NCBI RefSeq assembly: GCF_026343125.1
Contig: NZ_JAPEMB010000001.1
Span: forward strand, 2,356,001-2,420,000
Direction: 5' to 3'
Origin: Streptomyces sp. NBC_00094
GTDB taxonomy: Bacteria > Actinomycetota > Actinomycetes > Streptomycetales > Streptomycetaceae
DNA: 64,000 nucleotides
Position 1 is the first letter of the stretch, and each line of letters opens with the position of its first letter. This document shows, piece by piece, positions 1 through 7,782 of this stretch. The position numbers were made by a program, and so were the translations under genes. The notes under the pieces were generated by a model that made no database searches, was not told where the DNA came from, and saw nothing but the letters and a program-made list of their open reading frames with translations.

Positions 1-50
1 AGGCGCGCGTCGACAGCCCTGACGTCCCAAGATGAGCTGTCGAACTCGGT

Positions 51-500
51 CTACCAGGGTGAGCGGGTGTCGCGGCGTGCTTCTGGGGTCTGCTCGGGCA
101 GAGCCGTGTTTTGGTCGGTGCGCAGCAGCATGCCCGGGTCGGGTTCGAAGTCCTCATTGGGCGGTGCCGGCTGGTGGAAACGCTCGGTGCGCGGAATGGT
201 GACTTCCACCAGCCGGCCCTCCTGGAACATCCATAGCCCGAAGCAGTCGTCGTCCTGGTCGCGAAGCAGAACTTGCACCGTATGCGGATGCGGCCACGGC
301 AGCGACTCCAGGTGCCTGAGCAGGCCCTTGCGGGCACGCATTTTCTCGAACTCCAGGGCCCACCCGAACTCGTAGCCCCAGTGCCCCGCTATCGGGACGA
401 AGCGACCTCGCCACGTGCGTTCCGGGTCGTCCTGAGTCAGCGGTTCCATCACCTCGTCCGACCAGCGGGCGAGCACGATGACCTCGGCGTCTCTACTCAT
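51..500 (-). CDS. Hypothetical protein, 149 aa
   Basis: Not recognised as a named family. The protein is soluble, rich in Trp and acidic residues, with no signal peptide or membrane segment. The N-terminal third has a W-R-G-R-F-V-P-I block and the middle has a D-Q-D-D-D-C-F-G-L-W-M-F segment that looks like beta strands; the C-terminal ~40 residues (Pro, Glu, Arg) look disordered. The start chosen is the third in-frame Met (MSRDAEV); Met codons at 518 and 536 are alternatives, and none has a clear ribosome-binding site. Its downstream end is close to the window edge, so a partner gene could lie outside. Confidence 0.5.
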   Translation of the reverse strand: MSRDAEVIVLARWSDEVMEPLTQDDPERTWRGRFVPIAGHWGYEFGWALEFEKMRARKGLLRHLESLPWPHPHTVQVLLRDQDDDCFGLWMFQEGRLVEVTIPRTERFHQPAPPNEDFEPDPGMLLRTDQNTALPEQTPEARRDTRSPW

Positions 501-735
501 GCCGGAGTATGACCGCATCCGCCTGATCCACCGCAACCAAATTCCTCAACCGGCCGACGCAGGCAAGGGTGGGCGGATTGGCGACGAGCTCTCAGTCCCA
601 GCGAGCCCGACGACGGCGCCTTCGGAGAAGCTCATCTGCGCCTATGCCACGGCCTTGATCAGCTCACACGACCCATCGGACAACCCCTAGGGGATGCCCG
701 GCGGATCAAGGTCGGACAGGCCCTGGGTTCAACCG

Positions 736-1335
736 TCAACCGGCGAGTTGCGCGGCGCTGGGGACCTTGTCGACGACCTCGGCGCCGGCGCTCTTCCCGG
801 CGTCCTTGACGCTGTTGATGACGGACTCGAAGGCGCCGACGTCCGCCGCGCCCACCTCGCCCTTGCGGAGCTTCGTCCCGAGGTCCTTGAGCGACTCGAT
901 CCCGGCGGTGAGCGGCACGACCGCCTTGGAGAGCAGCGGGTCGCCCTTGGCGTTGTTCACCGCCGCCTTGAGCCGGTTGTAGGTGAACGCGCCCGCGAGG
1001 CCCGCCTTCACGAGGGCGAAGGTCCGCCCGTCCGCGCCCTTCGTGAACTTGCCCGCGCGGTACGGCTTCACGATCCACTGGTACGCGGCGCCCGCGGCCA
1101 GCCCGGCGTTGGCCACGAACCGGGTCTTGGCCAGCTTCTGCTGCTCGAAGGTGCCCGTACTCGTCGGGGTCACCGCGGCGGCGCTCACGCTCTGCGTGTC
1201 GTCGCCGCCACCGCAGGCGGCCGTCGTCAGGAGCAGCACGCAGGACAGCAGCAGGGCTGCGACACCCCGGGCGGCGGGGCGGGGCGCTGATCCGGAGACG
1301 GGCACGGCTCTGGGCGCGGGCATGGGTCTGGGCAC
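736..1335 (-). CDS. Putative lipoprotein, 199 aa
   Basis: Exported lipid-anchored protein of unknown function. The N-terminus has an Arg-rich n-region, a hydrophobic stretch and a lipobox ending in TTAAC followed by GGGDD. The mature part is mixed helical, with conserved-looking YQWIVKPYRAGKF and YNRLKAAVNNAKGDPLLSKA segments and no enzyme motif. A GTG at 1335 is preferred to the ATG at 1323 because GGAGGT lies 6 nt upstream of the GTG. It is transcribed away from the start of the neighbouring operon and seems monocistronic. I recognise no domain name with confidence. Confidence 0.75.
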   Translation of the reverse strand: MPRPMPAPRAVPVSGSAPRPAARGVAALLLSCVLLLTTAACGGGDDTQSVSAAAVTPTSTGTFEQQKLAKTRFVANAGLAAGAAYQWIVKPYRAGKFTKGADGRTFALVKAGLAGAFTYNRLKAAVNNAKGDPLLSKAVVPLTAGIESLKDLGTKLRKGEVGAADVGAFESVINSVKDAGKSAGAEVVDKVPSAAQLAG

Positions 1336-1454
1336 GACGGGACCTCCCTGGGGTGATGGCGTCAGCCTCACCCCGCCCCGGGACGTCCGCCACCCGGGCG
1401 ACTCCGTACGGGTCCCGGCCCGGCCCTCGGCGGGGCCCCGGCCGGGAGGGCGTC

Positions 1455-2534
1455 TCAGCCCGCGCAGCAGTCCGGTTCGAGGCCCGTGGGAAGGCGTTCG
1501 CCGCCGAAGACGGCGACGGTCGCCTCCTCGCCGCCGAGCGCCGCCACCGCGAGCAGCAGGGAGCCCGCGGTCCAGGCCGTCTGCTCCTCCGGCCACATCG
1601 CGCGCTCGCCCTCGAAGACGTACCCCGTCCAGTACATGCCGTTCCCCGCGCGCAGGTGGCCGATGTCCTGGAGGATCGTGAGGGCCCGGTCCGACTCGCC
1701 CATCGCCCAGAGGGTGAGGGCGAGTTCGCAGGACTCGCCGCCCGTGACCCACGGGTTCGGAACCACGCACCGCACACCGAGGCCGGGCACGACGAACTCG
1801 TCCCAGGCTGCCTCGATCCGGGCCTTCGCCTCGGGGCCGGTGACCGCGCCGCCGAGGACCGGGTAGTACCAGTCCATCGAGTAGCGGGACTTGTCGAGGA
1901 AGCGCTCGGGGTGCCGGCGGATCGCGTGACCGAGCGCGCCGGTCGCCAACTCCCAGTCGGGCTGCGGCTCTTCGCGCACCTCGGCGATGGCGAGCGCGCA
2001 GCGCAGCGCCTGGTGGATGGAGGAGGAGCCGGTGAGGAGGGCGTCGTTCACGGCCTCGCCGGAGGGCTCCCGCTTCCAGCCGATCTGGCCGCCGGGCTGC
2101 TGGAGCCCGAGGACGAACTCGACGGCCGCGTAGACGGCGGGCCACATGCGGTCGAGGAAGGCGTCGTCGCCGGTGGACAGGTAGTGGTGCCAGACGCCGA
2201 CGGCGATGTACGCGACGAAGTTGGACTCCCGGCTCCGGTCGGTGACGTCGGTCGGGTCGCCGTCGTGGTAGGCCGCGTACCAGGAGCCGTCCGCGTTCTG
2301 GTGGCGGGCGAGCCACGCGTAGGCGCGGTCCGCGGCGGCGTGCTCGCCGGCCGCGTCGAGCGCCATGGCGGCCTCGGTGTGGTCCCACGGGTCGAGGTGG
2401 TGGCCACGGAACCACGGGATGGCCCCGTCCTCGCGCTGGACCGCAAGTATCCCGGTGACGGTCTCGGCGGCCTGCTCGGCGGTGAGCACCCCGGACAGGA
2501 CGAGGTGCTCGGCGATCCGCTCGGGGCTCGTCAC
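1455..2534 (-). CDS. Alpha/alpha-toroid (prenyltransferase/glycosidase-like) protein, 359 aa
   Basis: Proteins of this kind are usually labelled prenyltransferase or squalene-cyclase-like, but no DxDD or DDxxD prenyl motif is visible. The repeated helix-pair pattern (W-L-A-R-H-Q-N-A-D-G-S-W near 90-105, L-Q-Q-P-G-G-Q-I-G-W near 165, W-V-T-G-G-E-S near 285) and many Trp, Asp and His residues fit a six-hairpin toroid as in GH15-like glycosidases. The GTG start at 2534 overlaps the stop of the methyltransferase gene (GTGA), so the two are translationally coupled. Together with the upstream methyltransferase and GT4 it probably acts on a glycan or glycolipid. Substrate unknown. Confidence 0.8.
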   Translation of the reverse strand: MTSPERIAEHLVLSGVLTAEQAAETVTGILAVQREDGAIPWFRGHHLDPWDHTEAAMALDAAGEHAAADRAYAWLARHQNADGSWYAAYHDGDPTDVTDRSRESNFVAYIAVGVWHHYLSTGDDAFLDRMWPAVYAAVEFVLGLQQPGGQIGWKREPSGEAVNDALLTGSSSIHQALRCALAIAEVREEPQPDWELATGALGHAIRRHPERFLDKSRYSMDWYYPVLGGAVTGPEAKARIEAAWDEFVVPGLGVRCVVPNPWVTGGESCELALTLWAMGESDRALTILQDIGHLRAGNGMYWTGYVFEGERAMWPEEQTAWTAGSLLLAVAALGGEEATVAVFGGERLPTGLEPDCCAG

Positions 2535-3343
2535 TTGGCCGCGTCCACGGCGTCGGCGCCGGCTTCGGCTTCGGCTTCGGCTTCGGCTTCGGCTTCGGCT
2601 TCGGCGCCGGCTTCCGCTTCGGTCTTCGGGAGGTGGGGCTTGGTCGCGTACGCCACGAAGCTCTTGCCGACGACCGGGTTGAGCAGCTGCTCGGTGACCC
2701 GGGTCAGAGCGGGCTTCTTCATGATGTCCCAGACGAGGAGCTTGTGGTACGCGCGGACCGGCAGCGCCTTGTCGTTGTCGACGCCGAAGGCGCACTTCAG
2801 CCACCAGTACGGCGCGTGCAGGGCGTGCGCGTGGTGGGTGCCGTACGGCTTGAGGCCGGCCTGCCGGATCTTGCCCAGGAGCTCGTCGGCCTTGTAGATG
2901 CGGATGTGGCCGCCCTCGACCTCGTGGTACGCGTCGGAGAGCGCCCAGCAGATCTTCTCGGGGCCGTAGCGGGGCACGGTGATCGCGATCCGGCCGCCCG
3001 GCTTGAGGACGCGGACCATCTCGGCGAGCACGCCCTTGTCGTCCGGGATGTGCTCCATGACCTCGGAGATGATGACGACGTCGAAGGACTCGTCGGGGAA
3101 CGGCAGGTTGAGGGCGTCGCCCTCCATCGCGGTGGCGGTCGCCCCGGCGGGGGCCTCCCCGGCCTCCTTCATCGCCGCGAACCACTTGGCGACCTCGCGG
3201 ATCTCCTCGCCGTTCTGGTCGAGGGCCACGACCTGGGCGCCGCGCCGGTAGCACTCGAAGGCGTGCCGGCCCGCACCGCAGCCCAGATCGAGCACGCGGT
3301 CGCCGGGGGCGAGCGGGAAGCGGGTGAAGTCGACGGTCAGCAC
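2531..3343 (-). CDS. SAM-dependent class I methyltransferase, 270 aa
   Basis: Soluble Rossmann-fold methyltransferase. Motif I is LDLGCGAGRHAFE near residue 20, the acidic residue for the ribose hydroxyls is in VVALDQNG, and motif IV-like VVIISEVMEHIPD and motif VI LKPGGRIAITVPR follow. The C-terminus carries an unusual Glu-Ala dipeptide run encoded by a hexanucleotide repeat (2561-2604), probably disordered. The GTG at 3343 follows AGGA at short spacing. It sits between the GT4 gene and the toroid gene and is coupled to the latter by a 4-nt overlap, which suggests it modifies the same glycan product. Specificity (O- or C-methylation) cannot be told from sequence. Confidence 0.85.
   Translation of the reverse strand: MLTVDFTRFPLAPGDRVLDLGCGAGRHAFECYRRGAQVVALDQNGEEIREVAKWFAAMKEAGEAPAGATATAMEGDALNLPFPDESFDVVIISEVMEHIPDDKGVLAEMVRVLKPGGRIAITVPRYGPEKICWALSDAYHEVEGGHIRIYKADELLGKIRQAGLKPYGTHHAHALHAPYWWLKCAFGVDNDKALPVRAYHKLLVWDIMKKPALTRVTEQLLNPVVGKSFVAYATKPHLPKTEAEAGAEAEAEAEAEAEAEAGADAVDAAK
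2561..2604. repeat. GGCTTC hexanucleotide tandem repeat
   Basis: About seven perfect copies of the GGCTTC unit inside the 3' end of the methyltransferase gene. On the coding strand they give Glu-Ala dipeptides. Such in-frame six-base repeats can vary in copy number without changing the reading frame. Confidence 0.9.
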
Positions 3344-3393
3344 GAGATCCTGCTTTCGCGATGGGAGGGTGATGGTGGGCAGGCACCGCCGCT

Positions 3394-3440
3394 GGGTTGT
3401 GGGCAGTCGTTCCGCAGGGCGGAACGGGTGGGCACAACCC
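3394..3440. repeat. Nested inverted repeat (REP-like hairpin)
   Basis: Outer arms GGGTTGTG (3394-3401) and CACAACCC (3433-3440) enclose inner arms GTTCCGC (3409-3415) and GCGGAAC (3419-3425). It lies between the GT4 stop and the methyltransferase start, so it could act as an intra-operon hairpin that dampens or stabilises the downstream message. From memory, similar intergenic elements are frequent in Streptomyces. Confidence 0.75.
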
Positions 3441-3476
3441 ACCCACCGGGCCGCACCCCGCGACGACAGCGAGGCG

Positions 3477-4805
3477 TCATCGGCGGGCCCCGGCGCGTTG
3501 GCGGGCAACCGCCTCGCGGTACAGCTCGGCCGTCCCCTGCGCGGCGCGCGCCCAGGTGAAGCGCTCCAGGACCCGCACGCGCCCCGCGGCACCGAGGCGG
3601 GCCCGCAGCTCCGCGTCGCCCAGGACCCGCCCGAGCGCCGCCGCCAGCGCGCCCGCGTCGCCCGGCGGCACCGCGAGGCAGGTCTCGCCGTCGGCGCCCG
3701 CGACCTCGGGGATCGCGCCGCCGGTGGTGGCGACGAGCGGCGTCCCGGTGGCCATGGCCTCGGCGGCGGGCAGTGAGAAGCCCTCGTACAGCGAGGGCAC
3801 GCAGGAGACCTGGGCGGAGCGCACGAGGTCGACGAGCTCGGCGTCGCTGATGCCCTTGACGAATTCGACGGCGCCATCGAGCCCGTACCGCTCGATGGCC
3901 TGGGCGACGGGGCCGTCCTCGGCGCGCTTGCCGACGACGACGAGGTGGGCGTCGGGGCGCTCGGTGCGGAGCTTCGCGAGCGCCTCGATCAGGTGGATCA
4001 GACCCTTGAGGGGGACGTCGGCGCTGGAGGTGGTGACGATCCGGCCGGGGATCTCGGCGACGGCCGGGTCCGGGGACCAGAGCGTGGTGTCGGCGCCGAT
4101 GTGGACGACCCGGATGCGGTCCTCGCGTACGCCGAGGTGCTCGACGATCTCCTGGCGGGAGGTGCCGGAGACGGTGAGCACGGACGGCATCCGGCGGGCG
4201 ACGCGCTTCTGCATGCGGGTGAAGGCGTACCAGCGGCGGACGGAGGCGCGGCGCTTCCAGTCGGCGGCGGCGTCGAGTTCGAGCTGCCGGTCGACGGTGA
4301 TGGGGTGGTGGATCGTGGTGACGAGCGGGGCGCCCAGGGCCCGGGGGCCGCCGAGGAGGCCGTAGCCGAGGGTCTGGTTGTCGTGGACGACGTCGAAGTC
4401 GCCGCGGCGGGCGGCGAGCATGCGCCGGGCCCGCAGGGAGAAGGTGAGCGGCTCGGGGAAGCCGCCGGTCCACATGGTGGCGACTTCGAGGCCGTCGATC
4501 CAGTCCCGGTACTCGTCGCGCTTCGGGGTCCGGAAGGGGTCCGGCGAGCGGTAGAGGTCGAGGCTGGCGATCTCGGTGAGCGGCACGCCCTCGTCGAGCG
4601 TGGGGTACGGCTGCGAGCCGATGACCTCGACGGTGTGGCCGAGGCGGGCGAGCTCACGGGAGAGGTGGCGGACGTAGACGCCCTGGCCGCCGCAGAACGG
4701 GTTCCCCTTGTACGTGAGGAGGGCGATCCGCAACGGGAGGCCACCGTCCGCGGTGACGCCCTGTCGGGGGCTTGCCGGGCTTGCCTCTATGGCTTCCGCG
4801 GTCAT
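3477..4805 (-). CDS. Glycosyltransferase family 4 protein, 442 aa
   Basis: GT-B fold sugar transferase, cytoplasmic, using a nucleotide-sugar donor. The N-terminal domain has a glycine loop (GGQGVYVRHLSRELARLGH) typical of GT4; the C-terminal domain has the donor-site E-x7-E region (SLYEGFSLPAAEAMATGTP) and TTGGAIPEV. The ATG at 4805 has AAGGGGG upstream. First gene of the GT4 > methyltransferase > toroid operon, divergent from the KstR-like regulator gene. The donor and acceptor are unknown; the operon suggests a methylated oligosaccharide or glycolipid. Confidence 0.9.
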   Translation of the reverse strand: MTAEAIEASPASPRQGVTADGGLPLRIALLTYKGNPFCGGQGVYVRHLSRELARLGHTVEVIGSQPYPTLDEGVPLTEIASLDLYRSPDPFRTPKRDEYRDWIDGLEVATMWTGGFPEPLTFSLRARRMLAARRGDFDVVHDNQTLGYGLLGGPRALGAPLVTTIHHPITVDRQLELDAAADWKRRASVRRWYAFTRMQKRVARRMPSVLTVSGTSRQEIVEHLGVREDRIRVVHIGADTTLWSPDPAVAEIPGRIVTTSSADVPLKGLIHLIEALAKLRTERPDAHLVVVGKRAEDGPVAQAIERYGLDGAVEFVKGISDAELVDLVRSAQVSCVPSLYEGFSLPAAEAMATGTPLVATTGGAIPEVAGADGETCLAVPPGDAGALAAALGRVLGDAELRARLGAAGRVRVLERFTWARAAQGTAELYREAVARQRAGARR

Positions 4806-4859
4806 GCGCGACCCCCTTCGAGCGTGCGTTTCGCCGGAGCGTAACCGCTCGCGCTAATC

Positions 4860-4873
4860 TAGAACAAGTTACA
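4860..4873. promoter_or_regulatory. KstR-type operator (TNNAACNNGTTNNA)
   Basis: The 14-mer T-AG-AAC-AA-GTT-AC-A matches exactly the published mycobacterial KstR consensus TNNAACNNGTTNNA. It lies between the GT4 gene and the KstR-like gene, about 200 bp upstream of the latter, in position for autoregulation and perhaps control of the GT4 operon. The flanking GTTCTAG on the minus strand is shared with two further sites in this window. Confidence 0.75.
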
Positions 4874-5079
4874 GACTTGATCGTTCTCGATCTTCTCGAC
4901 CGATCCACCCGGTCGCTTCTTGATCGCTCCTTGAACGATCAAGGATCGATCAAGGAGGACAGAATCTACCGGCAGGTAGCTCCGTGGTGAGAGCCGGAAC
5001 AGGTGATTCGCGCCACGACGGCCGGAACGCCATACTGTCGCTCCCCACCGCCGCTCCCCACCGCACGGAACGGGACCTC

Positions 5080-5745
5080 ATGACCGCAGACAACAGAGCG
5101 GACCTCAGCCCCTCGTCGGCGCCCCTCACGGAGCGCCAGGAGGCGCGACGCCGCCGCATCCTGGAAGCCAGCGCCCAGCTCGCGGCGCGCGGCGGCTTCG
5201 ACGCGGTGCAGATGCGGGAGGTCGCCGAGGCCGCCGGGGTGGCCCTGGGCACGCTGTACCGCTACTTCCCGTCGAAGGTCCACCTGCTGGTCGCGACGAT
5301 GCAGGACCAGCTCCAGCACATGCACACCACCCTGCGGAAGCGGCCGCCCTCGGGCGCCGACCCGGCGGAGCGGGTCGCGGAGACCCTGATGCGGGCCTTC
5401 CGGGCGCTCCAGCGGGAACCGCAGCTCGCCGACGCGATGGTCCGGGCGCTGACCTTCGCGGACCGCGGGGTGAGCGCCGAGGTCGACACCGTCTCGCGGC
5501 TGACGACCGCGATCATCCTGGACGCGATGGGGGCGGAGCACCCGACCCCGCGCCAGCTCTCGGCGGTGCGGGTGATCGAGCACACCTGGCACTCGGCGCT
5601 GATCACGTGGCTGTCCGGGCGCGCGTCGATCGCCCAGGTGAAGATCGACATCGAGACGGTCTGCCGCCTGATCGACCTCGTGGAGCCGGAACCCCGCCGA
5701 GGAGGACCGCCCGCGCCCGCCGGGAGGGCGGGCGCGGGCGGGTGA
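5080..5745 (+). CDS. kstR: TetR-family regulator, KstR-like (sterol catabolism repressor), 221 aa
   Basis: One-component repressor. The N-terminal HTH (about residues 18-65: RRRRILEASAQLAARGGFDAVQMREVAEAAGVALGTLYRYFPSKVHLLV) closely resembles mycobacterial KstR as I remember it, including AVQMR and GTLYRYFPSK-VHLLV; the C-terminal domain also resembles KstR (ADAMVRA, W-x-S-x-L-x-W-L-x-R-A-S). KstR releases DNA on binding CoA thioesters of sterol catabolites. ATG at 5080 taken as start. A perfect KstR-type operator lies upstream, and related sites precede an ALDH-ferredoxin operon and a thiolase/CYP125 pair in this window. The last ~15 codons are encoded by a perfect hairpin. Confidence 0.8.
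   Translation: MTADNRADLSPSSAPLTERQEARRRRILEASAQLAARGGFDAVQMREVAEAAGVALGTLYRYFPSKVHLLVATMQDQLQHMHTTLRKRPPSGADPAERVAETLMRAFRALQREPQLADAMVRALTFADRGVSAEVDTVSRLTTAIILDAMGAEHPTPRQLSAVRVIEHTWHSALITWLSGRASIAQVKIDIETVCRLIDLVEPEPRRGGPPAPAGRAGAGG
5707..5741 (+). terminator. Hairpin inside the 3' end of the KstR-like gene
   Basis: A perfect 15-bp stem (5707-5721 against 5727-5741) with a 5-nt loop encodes the Gly/Pro/Ala tail of the regulator; the TGA stop follows immediately (5743-5745). No U-tract, as is usual for Streptomyces terminators. It would end transcription before the convergent lipoprotein genes. Confidence 0.65.
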
Positions 5746-5797
5746 CAGGCGAGTGACGGTCGAGGGGGCGTCTCGCCGCCCTCGACCGCCGGGACTC

Positions 5798-6271
5798 CTA
5801 CTTCCCCAGCTCGGTCACGTAGAGGTCGGTGCACTTCGGGGTCTCCAGGACGCCGGCGAACGCCACCATCTTGATCCCTTCGCCCAGGTCGGACCCGGCC
5901 CTGACCGTCCAGTCGCCCTTCGTCAGGATCTGCACGTCCGCGGTGCCCTTCCGCGAGGTCTCCCCCTTGGCCCAACCGGCCTTGACCAGGCCCGCGAGGG
6001 TGTCCGCGTAGGCCTTCTTGGGATCGGCCTCCCTGCCGGGCTCGTCCGCCGCCCAGTTGATCATGCACTCCTTGAGCTTCGGCTTGACCGTGTCGAACGA
6101 GGCCTTGGTGAACCCGGCCGCACCCGCGGCCGCCCCGATCTCCTTGTCGACCTGGGCGGCGGTCAGCGACACGCCCGATCCACCCTTGCCCGCGCCGTCG
6201 CCCTCGCCGCCACAGCCCCCGACGAGCAGCACCACTCCGGTGGCCACGGCCACCATCCCCACCTTGCGCAC
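5798..6271 (-). CDS. Small lipoprotein, 157 aa (paralogue 3 of 3)
   Basis: Secreted lipid-anchored protein of unknown function. The GTG at 6271 gives a basic n-region, hydrophobic core and lipobox LVGGC near residue 23, then a Gly-rich linker. The mature domain shares a layout with the two genes upstream: a Cys-containing helix, an L-x2-x-GW (LVKAGW) segment, a second W-T-V strand, and a C-terminal Phe and Cys. An ATG at 6322 would hide the signal peptide, so the GTG is chosen. Probably co-transcribed with the two paralogues. Confidence 0.75.
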   Translation of the reverse strand: MRKVGMVAVATGVVLLVGGCGGEGDGAGKGGSGVSLTAAQVDKEIGAAAGAAGFTKASFDTVKPKLKECMINWAADEPGREADPKKAYADTLAGLVKAGWAKGETSRKGTADVQILTKGDWTVRAGSDLGEGIKMVAFAGVLETPKCTDLYVTELGK

Positions 6272-6367
6272 AGCATTCCCCCCACACGCACGAAGGCCCT
6301 TCGCCCCCGTTTTCAAGGGCACAGTTTTGCACGCGGGAATGACGGTGCGTCACGAACCGGGCGCGCG

Positions 6368-6925
6368 TCAGCCCCCGGTGCCCTCTTCCTCCCCGGTGAG
6401 GAGGTCCATCTCCCGCTCGCTGAACCGACTCATGCACGCGTCCTCCGTCGCCTGGAAGGAGACCATGTCCATCGCCATCGTCTTCGGGGCGTGATGGCGG
6501 GCGAACAGCGTCCAGCCGCTCTTCTCGAGCGTGACGCCGACCGAGGTCCCCCCCTTGTCGTCAAGCTTCTCCACCTGCCGGTTCCCGGCTGTCCAGCCCT
6601 CCTTGACGAGGGCGGCGACCGTCCGGTCGTACTTCCCCCGCGCCCCCTCCACCACGGGCCCGACGTACTGCCAGGCGGCCGTGCAGGCGACGGCGCGCTG
6701 GGCGATCCGGTCCCGCTCCGCAGTGGGCGTGGCCGTCGGGGTCACGGCGCCCGGCTCGGGCAGCTCGGACTTCGGCAGTCCCGCCCCGGCCACGGCCGCA
6801 CGGATCTCCTCCTGCGCCGCCTCACGCCCGAAGCCCCCGGACCCGGCCCCCTCCGCACCGCACCCGGCGCCGAACAGCACCGCCGCCAGCACGCCCGCGA
6901 CCGCCGCCATGTCTCTCGTACGCAT
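6368..6925 (-). CDS. Small lipoprotein, 185 aa (paralogue 2 of 3)
   Basis: Secreted lipoprotein with lipobox FGAGC near residue 22. The mature domain has a Cys-x3-W helix (VACTAAW), then LVKEGW, a long VGVTLEKSGWTLFARHH strand region, MVSF and a C-terminal Cys, matching the pattern of the neighbouring genes. It starts 2 nt after the stop of the upstream paralogue, so both are in one operon. Function unknown; nothing resembles a substrate-binding protein or an enzyme. Confidence 0.8.
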   Translation of the reverse strand: MRTRDMAAVAGVLAAVLFGAGCGAEGAGSGGFGREAAQEEIRAAVAGAGLPKSELPEPGAVTPTATPTAERDRIAQRAVACTAAWQYVGPVVEGARGKYDRTVAALVKEGWTAGNRQVEKLDDKGGTSVGVTLEKSGWTLFARHHAPKTMAMDMVSFQATEDACMSRFSEREMDLLTGEEEGTGG

Positions 6926-6927
6926 GG

Positions 6928-7476
6928 TCAGCCCACCGGGTTCTCGTCGAGGCCGGCCTTCTTCGCGCAGGCGACGTCGAAGGCCATCGCCTTGACCTCA
7001 CCCTGCCCGGTTCCGGCGCGGTACTCCGTCGTCACGCTCCAGCCGCGCTGCTCCAGGACGGTCTGGACGTCGATGACCGTACGGGCCTCGTCCTCGGCCC
7101 TGCGCTCCTTCCGCCGCCCGGACTGCTCCCAGCCGCGCTCCTCCAACTCGCGCACCAGCGCCTCGTACTGCGGGACGCCCGCGGGGGCGCCCTCCGCGCC
7201 GTAGCCCATGTACGCGATCACGCAGCCCTTGCCGCGGCCGCGGTCCGCCATGGCGGCCCAGTCCGGGTCGGCGGGCGGCGTGCCCGCGTCCACCACCGAG
7301 CTGTCGATGTCCGCCTGCACCACGGCCTTGGTGAGCGGTCCCGTCCCTGTCGGCCGGGGGGCGACGGACGTCGGGCCCGCCGCTCCCGTACCGTTCGCGT
7401 TCCCACCGCACCCCGTGACGCCGACGGCCTTGGCCATGGTCAAGGCCACGACGGCGGCCCCCCTCTTCCCGTGCAC
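6928..7476 (-). CDS. Small lipoprotein, 182 aa (paralogue 1 of 3)
   Basis: First gene of a three-gene lipoprotein operon. The GTG at 7476 is preferred because a GGGAGGGG stretch lies just upstream and it gives a short signal ending in the lipobox VTGC. The mature region has a Cys helix (KGCVIAYMGYG), LEERGW, VLEQRGWSVTTEYR, MAFDVAC, aligning with the other two proteins by the two Gly-Trp pairs and terminal Cys. The three proteins are diverged copies of one domain with an unknown role at the cell surface. Confidence 0.75.
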   Translation of the reverse strand: MHGKRGAAVVALTMAKAVGVTGCGGNANGTGAAGPTSVAPRPTGTGPLTKAVVQADIDSSVVDAGTPPADPDWAAMADRGRGKGCVIAYMGYGAEGAPAGVPQYEALVRELEERGWEQSGRRKERRAEDEARTVIDVQTVLEQRGWSVTTEYRAGTGQGEVKAMAFDVACAKKAGLDENPVG

Positions 7477-7548
7477 AGTCGTCCCCTCCCAGATCACCGG
7501 GCTGGACGCCCCGTGATCGAGGAAGCAGTGTGCCACGGGGCGGAGCGG

Positions 7549-7782
7549 CTACTCCTCCGGCGGATAGACCGGTTCGCCGCCGTCCGCGAGGGTGATCAGG
7601 ATGGCTTCCACCGGGCAGCCCTCGGCCGCCGCGAGCAACGCCTCTCCCGCGTCCAGCTCCGGTTCCGCCGGATGGGACTGCCGGGCCGTGTCGAGACGGA
7701 AGGAGGCCGGGGCGTGGTTGACGCACATACCGGAGCCGATGCAGACGCTCCGGTCGACCTCGACGTTCCAGCGGTCCCCCAT
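7549..7782 (-). CDS. [3Fe-4S] ferredoxin, 77 aa
   Basis: Small electron carrier. The cluster ligands are CIGSGMC (Cys14 and Cys20) and CPVEA (Cys56). The C-x5-C ... C-P arrangement is that of [3Fe-4S] ferredoxins that serve P450s in actinomycetes. The ATG overlaps the stop of the ALDH gene by one base, so both are made from one message. Its partner may be one of the P450s in this window, most plausibly the CYP125-like enzyme that shares the upstream operator motif; this is an inference. Confidence 0.92.
   Translation of the reverse strand: MGDRWNVEVDRSVCIGSGMCVNHAPASFRLDTARQSHPAEPELDAGEALLAAAEGCPVEAILITLADGGEPVYPPEE

Noticed and set aside
1353..2897. Long plus-strand open frame opposite the toroid and methyltransferase genes
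   Set aside because: GC-rich antisense frame; no protein motifs, while the minus strand encodes recognisable families with coupled starts.
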